Shown here one piece after another: positions 17,835-26,615 of a stretch of 64,000 bases of DNA; within the stretch, counting starts at the first letter, position 1, and every line of letters starts with the position of its first letter. The position numbers were made by a program, and so were the translations under genes. This DNA comes from Paracidovorax avenae ATCC 19860 (GTDB lineage: Bacteria > Pseudomonadota > Gammaproteobacteria > Burkholderiales > Burkholderiaceae_C): assembly GCF_000176855.2 (NCBI RefSeq), contig NC_015138.1, positions 4,960,001-5,024,000 of the forward strand. Reading direction: 5' to 3'. The notes below the pieces were generated by a model. That model did no database searches. It was given only the letters and a program-made list of their open reading frames with translations, and was not told the origin of the DNA.

Positions 17835-17869
17835 AAAAGCGCCGGGCCCGGCTGGCTCGGCGCCCGGCG
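17835..17869 (-). terminator. hairpin with T tract in the terC leader (possible attenuator)
   Basis: On the minus strand CGCCGGGC (17869-17862) pairs with GCCCGGCG (17847-17840), 14-nt loop, and is followed two bases later by TTTT. It lies about 60 bases upstream of the terC start codon, so it could terminate transcription within the leader. The opposite reading, an accidental GC-rich repeat, is possible. Confidence 0.4.
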
Positions 17870-18051
17870 GTGCGGCATGCGGCACCAGAAGAAGTCGGGT
17901 GGTGGTCATGATGGAGGGCAATCGAAGTGGGGAAGACAAAGAGGGAATGCGAACCCGCACTGTCGGGCCTGCGGGCCCGGAAAAGAAGATAGCCCGGCCG
18001 TAAGATCACTTCGGTTTTTACGAACTGTTTTGCTTCCTTGTCCTACAAAAA

Positions 18052-18942
18052 ATGAGCCAGAGCTTCAACTACCGGCACCTGTACTACTTCTGGGTGGTCG
18101 CCAAGGAAGGCGGCGTGGCCCGCGCCGCCGAGCGCCTGGACATGGCCGTGCAGACCATCAGCGCCCAGGTGCGCTCGCTGGAGAAAGACCTGGGCACCGC
18201 CCTGCTGCGCTCCGAAGGCCGCAACCTCGTGCTCACCGACGCGGGCGTGGCCGCCATGCACGAGGCCGACCAGATCTTCGCGCTGGGCGAGCAGCTGCAG
18301 CACCGCGTGGCCGAAGCCGCCACCGGCCGCGTGCTGCGGCTGAACCTGGGCATCTCCGACGGCATCGCCAAGGTGGCCGTGCACCGCCTGCTCACCCCCG
18401 TGCTGGACGCGCCCCACCTGCGCCTGCTGTGCCACGAGGGCGAATTCCAGCCCCTGCTCGGCGAACTGGCCCTGCACAAGCTCGACGCCGTGCTGGCTGA
18501 CCGCCCCGCCCCGCCCAACCCGGCCCTGAAGACCACCAGCCAGTTGCTGGGCACCAGCCCCATCGCGTGGTATGCGCCGCCCCAGTGGGCCGAAGCAGCA
18601 GCCCGGAATTTCCCCCAGAGCCTCGCCGTCGTGCCCGTGCTGCTACCGACCGAACACGCCGCCGCCCGGGCACGCATCGACCACTGGCTGGAGCGGGAAC
18701 GCATCCGGCCGCGGATCGCGGGGGAGTTCGAGGACAGCGCCCTGCTTGCCACCTTTGCCAGCACCGGGATGGGCGTGATGCCCGCGCCGGAATCGATGGG
18801 CGAGCACCTGGCGCGCACGCATGGTCTGGTGGCGGTGGGGACGACGGCGGACGTGCAGGAGCAGTTTCACCTGATCTTCAGTGCGAGGAAGGTGATGCAT
18901 CCGCTGGTGACGAGGTTGGTGGAAGGTGGGACGCTGGACTGA
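18052..18942 (+). CDS. nhaR: LysR-family regulator, NhaR-like
   Basis: A 296-residue LysR protein whose N-terminus, FNYRHLYYFWVVAKEGGVAR, is characteristic of NhaR, the activator of the Na+/H+ antiporter gene nhaA in enterobacteria. Helix-turn-helix at about residues 22-45 (RAAERLDMAVQTISAQVRSL) and a C-terminal effector domain. It is divergent from terC and does not adjoin an nhaA gene here, so it may control terC or act at a distance. The symbol rests on family resemblance only. Confidence 0.82.
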   Translation: MSQSFNYRHLYYFWVVAKEGGVARAAERLDMAVQTISAQVRSLEKDLGTALLRSEGRNLVLTDAGVAAMHEADQIFALGEQLQHRVAEAATGRVLRLNLGISDGIAKVAVHRLLTPVLDAPHLRLLCHEGEFQPLLGELALHKLDAVLADRPAPPNPALKTTSQLLGTSPIAWYAPPQWAEAAARNFPQSLAVVPVLLPTEHAAARARIDHWLERERIRPRIAGEFEDSALLATFASTGMGVMPAPESMGEHLARTHGLVAVGTTADVQEQFHLIFSARKVMHPLVTRLVEGGTLD

Positions 18943-18999
18943 GAGGGCAGGAGCGGAGGAAGAAGGCAGAAAATACGCGCCCGCAGGTGAACGCTCGGG

Positions 19000-19584
19000 T
19001 CAGATGCGGTCTGCCTGCGGCGCCGTCTTCCGGAGGTGGGGCCACCGCGCGCGGTAACTCGCCACCTTCGCCGCGAACAGTTCAGGGTACGGAGTCAGTG
19101 GATTGGGCGACAGCCTGCCGGCATAGACGCCATGCACTCCGTTGGGAGCATGGCATTTGCCGGGCTGCACGCCCACGCAGGATTCGAGGACGAGAAAGCG
19201 CCGGATTCCGTCTTCGGAAGAGGTGAGTGGTGGACACGGACGCGCAAAGTGCTGCGGGTACCAGAGATGCACGCGCGCCTGGTTCGCGACTTCGACGGTG
19301 ATGCCCAGGTCGGACAGCACGGAGTCCGCATGGGCCTGCGCCGCTTTTTCGCCCGCCTCGCTCAGGTCCCTGTCGTCGAAGTAGAAGATGTCGTAGTCCT
19401 TGATGTCTGCACCCGCTGGGCGGTCGGATTGCAGGTTCCAGATGGTCTGGAACAGGCAACCGGCGACGAGCCATGCGTTCGGAAGCTCGGGCGCAAGGGT
19501 ATTCCAGCGTCCGAGGATGGCGGCGTTGGCCGGGTTGGATGCGATGTCGCGCAGGAATTGGGTGGTCATCGGGGTCTGACTCAT
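19000..19584 (-). CDS. nucleotidyltransferase family protein (NTP_transf_6 / DUF925-like)
   Basis: A 194-residue protein with AWLVAGCLFQTIWNLQS and DIKDYDIFYFDDRDLSE, matching the nucleotidyltransferase-like DUF925 fold in which DYDIFYFD supplies the acidic pair. Activity has not been defined for the family. The frame is open to a TTG at 19620 that overlaps the RND-pump stop as TTGA, so coupling to that operon is possible, but ATG 19584 (MSQTPMTTQFL) gives the better N-terminus. It is the last gene of the leftward efflux block. Confidence 0.8.
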   Translation of the reverse strand: MSQTPMTTQFLRDIASNPANAAILGRWNTLAPELPNAWLVAGCLFQTIWNLQSDRPAGADIKDYDIFYFDDRDLSEAGEKAAQAHADSVLSDLGITVEVANQARVHLWYPQHFARPCPPLTSSEDGIRRFLVLESCVGVQPGKCHAPNGVHGVYAGRLSPNPLTPYPELFAAKVASYRARWPHLRKTAPQADRI

Positions 19585-19616
19585 ATGGTCGTCGAACGGC
19601 GCATCCCGCGCAGGGT

Positions 19617-22600
19617 TCAAGCGACCGGATGCACGGCGGCCGGCGCCGGATCGGGACGGGATGCGCCGGCATCGCCGGGCGGCCCGATCCGGAACCAGAT
19701 GGTGTACATCGCGGGCAGGAACACGAGAGTGATCACCGTCCCTGCCAGCGTGCCGCCGATCAGCGTGTACGCCAGCGTCCCCCAGAACACCGAATGGGTC
19801 AGCGGAATGAAGGCCAGGACGGCGGCCAGGGCCGTGAGGATCACGGGCCGCGCGCGCTGCACCGTGGCTTCCACCACCGCCCGGAACGGGTCCAGGCCCT
19901 CCGCCTGGTTCTGCTGTATCTGCCCGATCAGGATCAGCGTGTTGCGCATCAGGATGCCCGACAGCGCGATCAACCCCACCAGCGCGTTGATGCCGAAGGG
20001 CTGTCCGAAGAGGATCAGCGTCGGCACCACCCCGATCAGGCCCAGCGGGCTGGTCAGGAACACCATGACCATGGCGGAGATGGAGCGCACCTGCAGGATG
20101 ATGATGATCAGCGTGACGGCGATCATGATGGGAAACAGCGGCGCCATGGCCGCCATGGCCTTGCCGGATTCCTCGATGGAGCCCGCCTCGGCGATGCGGT
20201 AGCCCAGCGGCAGCGCGTCCACGATGGGTTGCAACTGCTTCGTGATGGCCGCCGACACGTCGGGTGGCTGGAGCGTCTCCGCGATGTCGCCCCGGACCGT
20301 GATGGTGGGCATCCGGTCGCGGCGGCGCAGCACGGGCTCCTCCATGCGCACGCCCACCTCTCCGATCTGCGAGAGCGGTATGCGCTGGCCGGTAGCGGTG
20401 GCCAGCGTGAAGTCGCCGAGTTTCGCGAGATCCAGCCGCGTCGCGCCCGCGGAGCGTGCCGTCACCTGCACGGTGCGGATGTCTTCGCGCACCACCGTCA
20501 CGGGCACGCCGCTCAGCAGGAACTGCAGCTGCTGCGCGACGGATTCGGACGTGAGCCCCACGGCCTGCAGGCGATCTTGCTGAAGACTGAAATGCACTAC
20601 GGGAACGCGCACACCCCAGTCGGAGTTCACCGTCCGCATCATCGGACTGGCCTGCATCACCCGCTGCACGTCCGCCGCGATGTCGCGCAGCTTTTCAGGG
20701 TCGGGGCCCGACACGCGGTAGGCGACGGGAAACGGCGAATACGGGCCGAACACGATCTGCGACACCCGGACCTGCGCCTCGGGGGCCAGGCCCCGCGCGA
20801 TCTCTTCGCGCAACCGCAGCTTGAGTGCGTCGCGCTCCTGCGGACTGCCGGTGCGCACCACGATCTTGGCGAACGACGGGTCCGGCAGTTCCGGGGAGAT
20901 GGCCAGGAAGAAGCGCGGAGCGCCCTGCCCTACGTAGGCCGTGACGATCTCCGCCTCTTTCTGCCCGGCAAGCCAGGTTTCGATCTTATCCGCGGCTGCG
21001 CTGGTCTTCTCGATGGAGGTCCCATAGGGCATCTGCAGCTCCACCAGCACCTCGGGCCGGTCGGAGACCGGGAAGAACTGCTTCTTTACAAGGCCCATGC
21101 CCAGCACGGCCCCCACCAGGAGAGCGGCCACCGCCGCGGCGACGATCCACTTGCGTGCGATGACCCTGCCCAGCACCCGGCGGAAACGCTCGTAGCGGGG
21201 CGTGCCGTACATCGCCGCATGGCCGCCCACGGTCTTCTTCATCTCCGGCAGCAGCTTCACGCCCAGGTAGGGGGTGAACACCACCGCCACCACCCACGAC
21301 ACGATGAGCGCGATGCCCACGATCCAGAACATGTTGCTGGTGTATTCGCCCGCGGTGGACCGCGCGAACCCGTTCGGCATGAAGCCCACGGCCGTCACCA
21401 GCGTTCCCGACAGCATGGGCGCGGCCGTGTGGCTCCACGCATAGGCGGACGCCGCCACGCGGTCGTAGCCTTCCTCCATCTTCACCACCATCATTTCGAT
21501 GGCGATGATGGCATCGTCCACCAGCAGTCCCAGCGCGAGGATCAGCGACCCGAGGGTGATGCGGTCGAAGTTCTTGCCCGTGGCGGCCATGATCACGAAG
21601 ACGGCGGCCAGCGTCAGCGGCACCGCGGCCGCGACCACCACCCCGACACGCCATCCCATGCTGACGAAGCAGACCACGAGCACCACCATCAGCGCGGCGA
21701 AGAACTTCACCATGAACTCGTCGACCGACGCGCTGATGTTCACGGACTGGTCCGTCACCTTGGTCAGCGCCATGCCCAGGGGCATCTCCGCATTGATCGC
21801 ATCGACTTCGCCGTCCAGCGCCGCGCCCAGGTCCAGCCCGTTCCAGCCGTCGCGCATGACGACGCCGAGCACCAGCGCGGGCTCGCCGCCGTTGCGGATG
21901 ATGAACGTCGACGGGTCTTCGTAGCCCCGCCGGACCGTTGCGATGTCCGAGAGCTTCAGCGTGCGGCCCTGGGCGGCGATCGGCGTGTCGCGGATCTTCT
22001 GCAGCCCGTCGAACGCGCCATCCAGGCGGATGAAGACCTGGGGACCGTCGGTCTCGACCGAGCCCGCGGGCGTGAGTGCGTTCTGCCGGTTCAGGGCCGC
22101 GAAGACATCCTGGGGATCGACACCGAGCGTGGCCAGGCGTTCATGGGAGAACTCGACGTAGATCCGCTCGGACTGCTCGCCCACGATGTTGACCTTCTTC
22201 ACGCCCGGCACATGCAGCAGGCGCTGGCGCAGTGACTCGGCATCGCGCACCAGCACGCGCTGCGGCTCGCCCCGGGCCTTCAGCGCATACAGCGCGAAAG
22301 TCACGTCCGCGTATTCGTCGTTCACCATCGGGCCGATCACGCCGGCCGGCAGCGTCCGGGCCTCGTCTCCGATCTTCTTGCGCGCCTGGTAGAACTCGCC
22401 CTCCACCTCCGAGGGCGGCGTCGAATCCAGCAGCGTGAGGGTGGTGAAGGCGAGGCCGGGGCGGGTGAAGGTTTCCGTGCGGTCGTACCACTTCAGCTCC
22501 TGCATGCGCTTTTCGAGCTTCTCGGCGACCTGGTCCTGCATCTCCTGGGCCGTGGCGCCCGGCCATGCCGTGACGATGGTCATCACCTTGACGGTGAACG

Positions 22601-22730
22601 CGGGGTCTTCCGCGCGGCCCAGCTTCAGGAAGGCCATCACCCCGGTCAGGGAGATCAGAACGATCAGGAACAGGGTGATGGAACGCTCGCGCACAGCGAG
22701 CGCCGAGAGATTGAAACGGCTTTCACTCAC
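19617..22730 (-). CDS. RND efflux pump, inner-membrane permease
   Basis: A 1037-residue RND transporter of the HAE1/AcrB superfamily: first helix SITLFLIVLISLTGVMAFLK, large periplasmic loop with EDPAFTVKVMTIVTAWPGA, the central helices with GLLVDDAIIAIEMMVVKMEE (proton-relay Asp pair), and the second-half repeat. It exports toxic organic compounds using the proton gradient with the adaptor and outer-membrane factor encoded alongside. The GTG start at 22730 overlaps the adaptor stop by 8 bp; a longer open frame to 22766 lies inside the adaptor gene. Full length with no lesions. Confidence 0.93.
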   Translation of the reverse strand: MSESRFNLSALAVRERSITLFLIVLISLTGVMAFLKLGRAEDPAFTVKVMTIVTAWPGATAQEMQDQVAEKLEKRMQELKWYDRTETFTRPGLAFTTLTLLDSTPPSEVEGEFYQARKKIGDEARTLPAGVIGPMVNDEYADVTFALYALKARGEPQRVLVRDAESLRQRLLHVPGVKKVNIVGEQSERIYVEFSHERLATLGVDPQDVFAALNRQNALTPAGSVETDGPQVFIRLDGAFDGLQKIRDTPIAAQGRTLKLSDIATVRRGYEDPSTFIIRNGGEPALVLGVVMRDGWNGLDLGAALDGEVDAINAEMPLGMALTKVTDQSVNISASVDEFMVKFFAALMVVLVVCFVSMGWRVGVVVAAAVPLTLAAVFVIMAATGKNFDRITLGSLILALGLLVDDAIIAIEMMVVKMEEGYDRVAASAYAWSHTAAPMLSGTLVTAVGFMPNGFARSTAGEYTSNMFWIVGIALIVSWVVAVVFTPYLGVKLLPEMKKTVGGHAAMYGTPRYERFRRVLGRVIARKWIVAAAVAALLVGAVLGMGLVKKQFFPVSDRPEVLVELQMPYGTSIEKTSAAADKIETWLAGQKEAEIVTAYVGQGAPRFFLAISPELPDPSFAKIVVRTGSPQERDALKLRLREEIARGLAPEAQVRVSQIVFGPYSPFPVAYRVSGPDPEKLRDIAADVQRVMQASPMMRTVNSDWGVRVPVVHFSLQQDRLQAVGLTSESVAQQLQFLLSGVPVTVVREDIRTVQVTARSAGATRLDLAKLGDFTLATATGQRIPLSQIGEVGVRMEEPVLRRRDRMPTITVRGDIAETLQPPDVSAAITKQLQPIVDALPLGYRIAEAGSIEESGKAMAAMAPLFPIMIAVTLIIIILQVRSISAMVMVFLTSPLGLIGVVPTLILFGQPFGINALVGLIALSGILMRNTLILIGQIQQNQAEGLDPFRAVVEATVQRARPVILTALAAVLAFIPLTHSVFWGTLAYTLIGGTLAGTVITLVFLPAMYTIWFRIGPPGDAGASRPDPAPAAVHPVA

Positions 22731-23844
22731 GGGCGGCTCCCGTGGACGCGGCGTTTGCCGGGGCATGGTCCAGCACCTGGACCCTGGCCCCTTCCGTCAG
22801 CAGGTGCGCGCCCAGCGCCACGATCCGCTCTCCTGGGCGGAGCTTTCCAGCCACCTGCGCCGTTTCGTCCTCGACCTGGGCGATGGCCACGGGCTCGCGC
22901 CGCACCCGGCCGTCGTCGACGACCCAGACCGCCGGCCCCCGTCCGTCGTCCAGGAGGGAGGCCAGGGGCACACGGACGCTCGGCGTGGCCGCGGAGGACG
23001 GAGAGCCCGCCAGGCGCACCGTGACCGTACTGCCCACGAGTGCTTGGGCCGGGCCGGTTCCTTCCAGGACGTAGCGCGCTTCGAACGTACGGGTGGCCCG
23101 GTCCGCCACGTCGGACAACTGGCGCAGGCGGGCCTGGACAGGGGCGTGCTCCCTGCCGAACAGGCTCGCTTGCGCTACCGACCCCAGCACGGGACGCAGC
23201 GTCTCGGGCAACTGGATGACGGCCTCCCTTTTGCCGGCGCGCGCGATGCGCACGACCACCTGGCCGGCACCGACGACCTGGCCCGGCTCGGCAAGCGTCT
23301 CCATCACGATGCCGTCGGCATCGGCCGTGAGCTCGGCATACCGCGCAGCATTGCGCGCGACCGAGGCCTGGGATTCGGCGGCACGGAACTGCGCCTTGGC
23401 CGCATCGGCTGCGGCCTTGACCTGGTCATACGCCGATGCGGAGATGGCGCCCGTGCCCTGCAGGTCCCGGTAGCGTGCCTCCTCTTCGGCGGCCTGCGCG
23501 AAGCGTGCACGGGCGGCGGCCACGGCCTCGTCCTGCGCGCTCGCGGCCAGCGCCAGATCGGCCGGGTCGATACGGAACAGCGGCTGGCCACGCCTGACGG
23601 CCTGCCCCGTGTCCACCAGCCTTTCCGACACCTTGCCGGACACCCGGAATCCGAGATCGCTTTGCACCCTTGCTGCGACGATCCCGGTGAAGGTTCGCTC
23701 GGGCGATGTCCCGGCGGTGACCAAGGCGGTCCGGACGAGGGGCGTGCGGGTGCGGGGGTCCGGAGGCGTGGCCTGGTCGCAGGCGGCCACTGCCAGCGAT
23801 AACGCGCCGAGGGCGGCGATGGAGAGAAAACGTTGCCGAAGCAT
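22723..23844 (-). CDS. RND efflux periplasmic adaptor (membrane fusion protein)
   Basis: A 373-residue lipoprotein adaptor: signal peptide with lipobox LAVAAC (Cys22), barrel-sandwich region GFRVSGKVSERLVDTGQAVRRG, an alpha-helical hairpin, and the matching lipoyl half YAELTADADGIVMETLAEPG. It bridges the pump with the outer-membrane factor. Promoter elements TTGACA (minus strand, 23902-23897) and AAGAAT (23879-23874) with a 17-bp spacer precede it, the -35 lying inside the operator dyad. Overlaps the permease gene. Confidence 0.92.
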   Translation of the reverse strand: MLRQRFLSIAALGALSLAVAACDQATPPDPRTRTPLVRTALVTAGTSPERTFTGIVAARVQSDLGFRVSGKVSERLVDTGQAVRRGQPLFRIDPADLALAASAQDEAVAAARARFAQAAEEEARYRDLQGTGAISASAYDQVKAAADAAKAQFRAAESQASVARNAARYAELTADADGIVMETLAEPGQVVGAGQVVVRIARAGKREAVIQLPETLRPVLGSVAQASLFGREHAPVQARLRQLSDVADRATRTFEARYVLEGTGPAQALVGSTVTVRLAGSPSSAATPSVRVPLASLLDDGRGPAVWVVDDGRVRREPVAIAQVEDETAQVAGKLRPGERIVALGAHLLTEGARVQVLDHAPANAASTGAARE

Positions 23845-23885
23845 GGCGGTCCTGTGAGCGAAAACAGGACACGATTCTTTGTTTT

Positions 23886-23909
23886 GTGACCAAAAATGTC
23901 AATGGTCAC
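23886..23909. promoter_or_regulatory. efflux operator 2: GTGAC-N14-GTCAC
   Basis: GTGAC (23886-23890) and GTCAC (23905-23909), extendable to 7-bp arms TGTGACC/GGTCACA, lie between the TetR gene and the adaptor gene. The minus-strand -35 hexamer TTGACA is inside the spacer. The same half-sites with the same 14-bp spacing recur at 24572-24595, so it is probably the TetR binding site. Confidence 0.7.
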
Positions 23910-23916
23910 ATGCAAT

Positions 23917-24534
23917 TCACGGCGACAGGCTTCTCAAGGCAAGGCCAGCCAGCTGCACCGGCGCCTCTTCGGCATGTTCAAGGCTGTGCTGCAGCAGCAA
24001 CGGATTCAGGTAGGGGCGAAGGATCAGGAAGATGGCCCGGCCAGTCTCGTCCAGCGGGGTCTTGCGCTCGAAGTCTCCCGACAGCCGCCCGGCCTCCAGG
24101 ATGTCAAGCAAGAGCTGGTGCAGGCTTTTCTCGTATGCCAGAGCCGCCTGCCAGCGCTCCGCGGCCGCCGAAGTGGCGATTTCATAGAGCTTGCGATCCT
24201 CGGCGAAAAGCCGGAGCGTGGTCTGCACCACCGCCTTGAAGAGCCGCCGCAACTGCTCCGGAGGGCGGTCCGCAGCGTGCACGGCCTGGCGGACCTCGGC
24301 CTCCATCTCTTTCAGGCAGTTGGAACAGATCAACTCCCCGATGACCTGCTTGGACTCGAAGAACTTGTAGATGTAGGCCTTCGAGAAACCGATGGCCTTC
24401 GCCAGATCGGAGACGGTGGTCTTCTCGTAGCCGTACCGGCTGAAGTGCTCTTTCGCCGCGGCGACGATCTGCTCGCGGACATCGTGTTCGGCCGGCCCCC
24501 GTGCGGAAACAGGGTAGAGGGTGGGGATGGACAT
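23917..24534 (-). CDS. TetR-family repressor of the RND efflux locus
   Basis: A 205-residue TetR protein with HTH at residues 26-60 (HFSRYGYEKTTVSDLAKAIG then FSKAYIYKFFESK), and a helical ligand-binding domain. It is first in the leftward gene block tetR-adaptor-permease and divergent from the outer-membrane factor. Matching dyads before both the adaptor and the outer-membrane-factor gene indicate that it represses all three units including its own promoter. Confidence 0.93.
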   Translation of the reverse strand: MSIPTLYPVSARGPAEHDVREQIVAAAKEHFSRYGYEKTTVSDLAKAIGFSKAYIYKFFESKQVIGELICSNCLKEMEAEVRQAVHAADRPPEQLRRLFKAVVQTTLRLFAEDRKLYEIATSAAAERWQAALAYEKSLHQLLLDILEAGRLSGDFERKTPLDETGRAIFLILRPYLNPLLLQHSLEHAEEAPVQLAGLALRSLSP

Positions 24535-24571
24535 GCCCTGAGCTTACTCCCCCCAAGAAAAACAACAACCA

Positions 24572-24595
24572 GTGACCGAATAGTAATATAGTCAC
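24572..24595. promoter_or_regulatory. efflux operator 1: GTGAC-N14-GTCAC
   Basis: GTGAC (24572-24576) and GTCAC (24591-24595) lie in the 65-bp gap between the divergent TetR and outer-membrane-factor starts. A TAATAT -10-like hexamer (24584-24589) sits within the spacer. Same architecture as the site at 23886-23909. Confidence 0.7.
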
Positions 24596-24599
24596 AGCC

Positions 24600-26102
24600 A
24601 TGACGACGCTGTGTTACTTGCCCATGCCCCGTTTTCCCACCGCGGCCCTGCTGCTGGTCCTGACCGGCCTTGTCGCGGGCTGCACCGTCGGACCGGCGTA
24701 CCGGAGCCCGGCTGTCGACGTTCCGCATGCCTATAGGGGGCACAAGGTGCTGGCAGCCGGCACTCCCGCCGCTCCCGCCGTGCGGACGGACCTCGCGGCC
24801 TGGTGGACCCGGTTCGACGATCCCCGGCTCGGCCGCTTCGTGGAAGCCGCGCTGCAGCAGAACCTGGATCTGGCCCAGGCTTTCGCCCGAGTGCAGCAGG
24901 CCCGCGCAGGGCTGGCGGCAGCGAATGCGGCACTGGCTCCGTCTGCAGGCGTGGCCGCCCAGGGCGCGAGAAACTATTCATCCCTGGAGACACCCCTGGG
25001 CCGGGTGCTCGACACCATGCCGGGATTCGCGCGGTATGGCAGTGCCTACGAAGCCAATGCCACGGCCAGTTGGGAGCTGGATCTTTTCGGCGGCCTGCGG
25101 CGCACCAGGGAAGCGGCCGTCGCGGACTACCAGGCCTCGGACGCGGCCGCAGCGGCAGTGCGGCTGGCGGTGGCCGCCCAGGTGGCGGACACGTATATCC
25201 AGATCCGCGGATTGCAGGCACGGCTCGGCGTCGCCCGGGAGCAGGTACGCACGCAGCAGCAATTGCGCGAGACGGTGGCATTGCGCTGGAAGAAAGGGCT
25301 GGCGCCGGAACTCCAGCTTCGCCAGGCAGAGGGAGCGCTCCATCGCGCCCAGGCCACGGTTCCCCCACTGGAGCAGGCGCTGGAGGCGGCGATGAACGCC
25401 CTGGACGTGATGCTGGGAACCGCGCCCGGCACCCACCGTGCCGAACTCGCCGACCCGCGGCCGGTGCCCGGGCTTCCGGTCCTTGCACTGAACGGCACCC
25501 CGGCCGATCTGCTCAAAGAACGCCCAGACCTCATCGCCGCGGAACGGCGCCTGGCGGCATCGAACGCACGCATCGGCGCGGCGATGGCCGAGTACTACCC
25601 GAAGATTTCGCTGACGGGGCTCATCGGCAGCGCGACGTCCGTCTCCTCCGGGAATCTTTTTTCCGGCGGCGCGGCCCAGGCCGGGGCCGGGGCCGGCCTG
25701 CGCTGGAGGCTGTTCGACTTCGGGCGCATCGATGCCCAGATCGACCAGGCCCGCGCCCAGGAGGCCGAGACGCTGGCGGCCTACCGGCAGGCGGTGCTCC
25801 GGGCCACCGAAGACGTGGAGAACGCGCTGATCGCCCTGGACAGGAAGCAGGCCCTGCTATCGGTGCTCGACCAGGGCGCGGATTCGCTCGCGCGTGCCCG
25901 CCGGTCTTCCGGTGCGGCCTATGACAGGGGCGTCGTCAGCCTGATCGAAGTGCTCCAGGCGGACGAAAGCCTGCTGGGCGTGCAGGACGCGCAGGCCGTG
26001 GCCCGCACGGAATCGGCGCGCGCCGTCGTCGCCCTCTTCAAAGCGCTGGGAGGGGGATGGACCGCAGCGCAGCCCGCCGCCGTTGCTGCCGCCGGCCACT
26101 AG
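24600..26102 (+). CDS. outer-membrane efflux lipoprotein (NodT/OprM family)
   Basis: A 500-residue TolC-type factor. Signal peptide with lipobox LVAGC near residue 27, then two OEP repeats: ARVQQARAGLAAANAALAPS and RATEDVENALIALDRKQALL are the coiled helical hallmarks, with LLKERPDLIAAERRLAASNA in the second repeat. It forms the outer-membrane duct for the RND pump encoded divergently. ATG 24600 lies only 10 bases past the putative -10, so ATG 24624 (MPRFPTAALLL), which begins the signal peptide, may be the real start. Confidence 0.92.
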   Translation: MTTLCYLPMPRFPTAALLLVLTGLVAGCTVGPAYRSPAVDVPHAYRGHKVLAAGTPAAPAVRTDLAAWWTRFDDPRLGRFVEAALQQNLDLAQAFARVQQARAGLAAANAALAPSAGVAAQGARNYSSLETPLGRVLDTMPGFARYGSAYEANATASWELDLFGGLRRTREAAVADYQASDAAAAAVRLAVAAQVADTYIQIRGLQARLGVAREQVRTQQQLRETVALRWKKGLAPELQLRQAEGALHRAQATVPPLEQALEAAMNALDVMLGTAPGTHRAELADPRPVPGLPVLALNGTPADLLKERPDLIAAERRLAASNARIGAAMAEYYPKISLTGLIGSATSVSSGNLFSGGAAQAGAGAGLRWRLFDFGRIDAQIDQARAQEAETLAAYRQAVLRATEDVENALIALDRKQALLSVLDQGADSLARARRSSGAAYDRGVVSLIEVLQADESLLGVQDAQAVARTESARAVVALFKALGGGWTAAQPAAVAAAGH

Positions 26103-26271
26103 CCGATGCCTGTTCCGGCGGCTTCGCCGGCCCGGAGCACCACCCACCCGCCGCCATGGAAAGGAGCCTCCCGACCCCGCTGCCCGACCGCCCTTAACAC
26201 CGTTTCCGCGCGTCGCCTCCCTCCCGGAAGCTGACGCACCTTCCTCGCCATCTCGTCATTCCAGGCAAGCC

Positions 26272-26595
26272 ATGTACCACACACATCCCGGCGCAAGCCG
26301 TCCTTCCCATCGCCCCGCCAAAGCCGCCGTCGCGGTCCTGGTGCTCGCCGCCTCGCTTTCCGCCCATTCGCAGTCCCGCGAGGCCACGCCGCCCAGCGGC
26401 ACGCCGGGCTTGTCCCGCGCGGAAGTGATCGCGGACCTAGCGCTCTGGCGCCGGGCGGGCGCAGACCGTTACGCAACGCTGGCGCTGTCTTATGGGATGG
26501 AGGTGCCCGCCTACCAGGCGGCGCTGCAGGAGTACCAGCGCCTGCGCAACAGTGAGCAGTTCCAGGTGGAGGTGCGCAAGGCCCTCGACGACTGA
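26272..26595 (+). CDS. small exported DUF4148-like protein
   Basis: A 107-residue protein with a signal peptide (AKAAVAVLVLAASLSAHSQS) and the short mature block LSRAEVIADLALWRRAGADR plus QAALQEYQRLRNSEQFQ, resembling DUF4148 periplasmic proteins abundant in Burkholderiales. ATG 26272 chosen to begin just before the signal peptide; the upstream extension is low complexity. Function unknown. Confidence 0.72.
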   Translation: MYHTHPGASRPSHRPAKAAVAVLVLAASLSAHSQSREATPPSGTPGLSRAEVIADLALWRRAGADRYATLALSYGMEVPAYQAALQEYQRLRNSEQFQVEVRKALDD

Positions 26596-26615
26596 GACGG
26601 CCGCGTGCGGGCCGC

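Noticed and set aside
17777..18000. yybP-ykoY manganese riboswitch upstream of terC
   Set aside because: The conserved loop sequences of that riboswitch are not present on the minus strand; only a GC hairpin was found.
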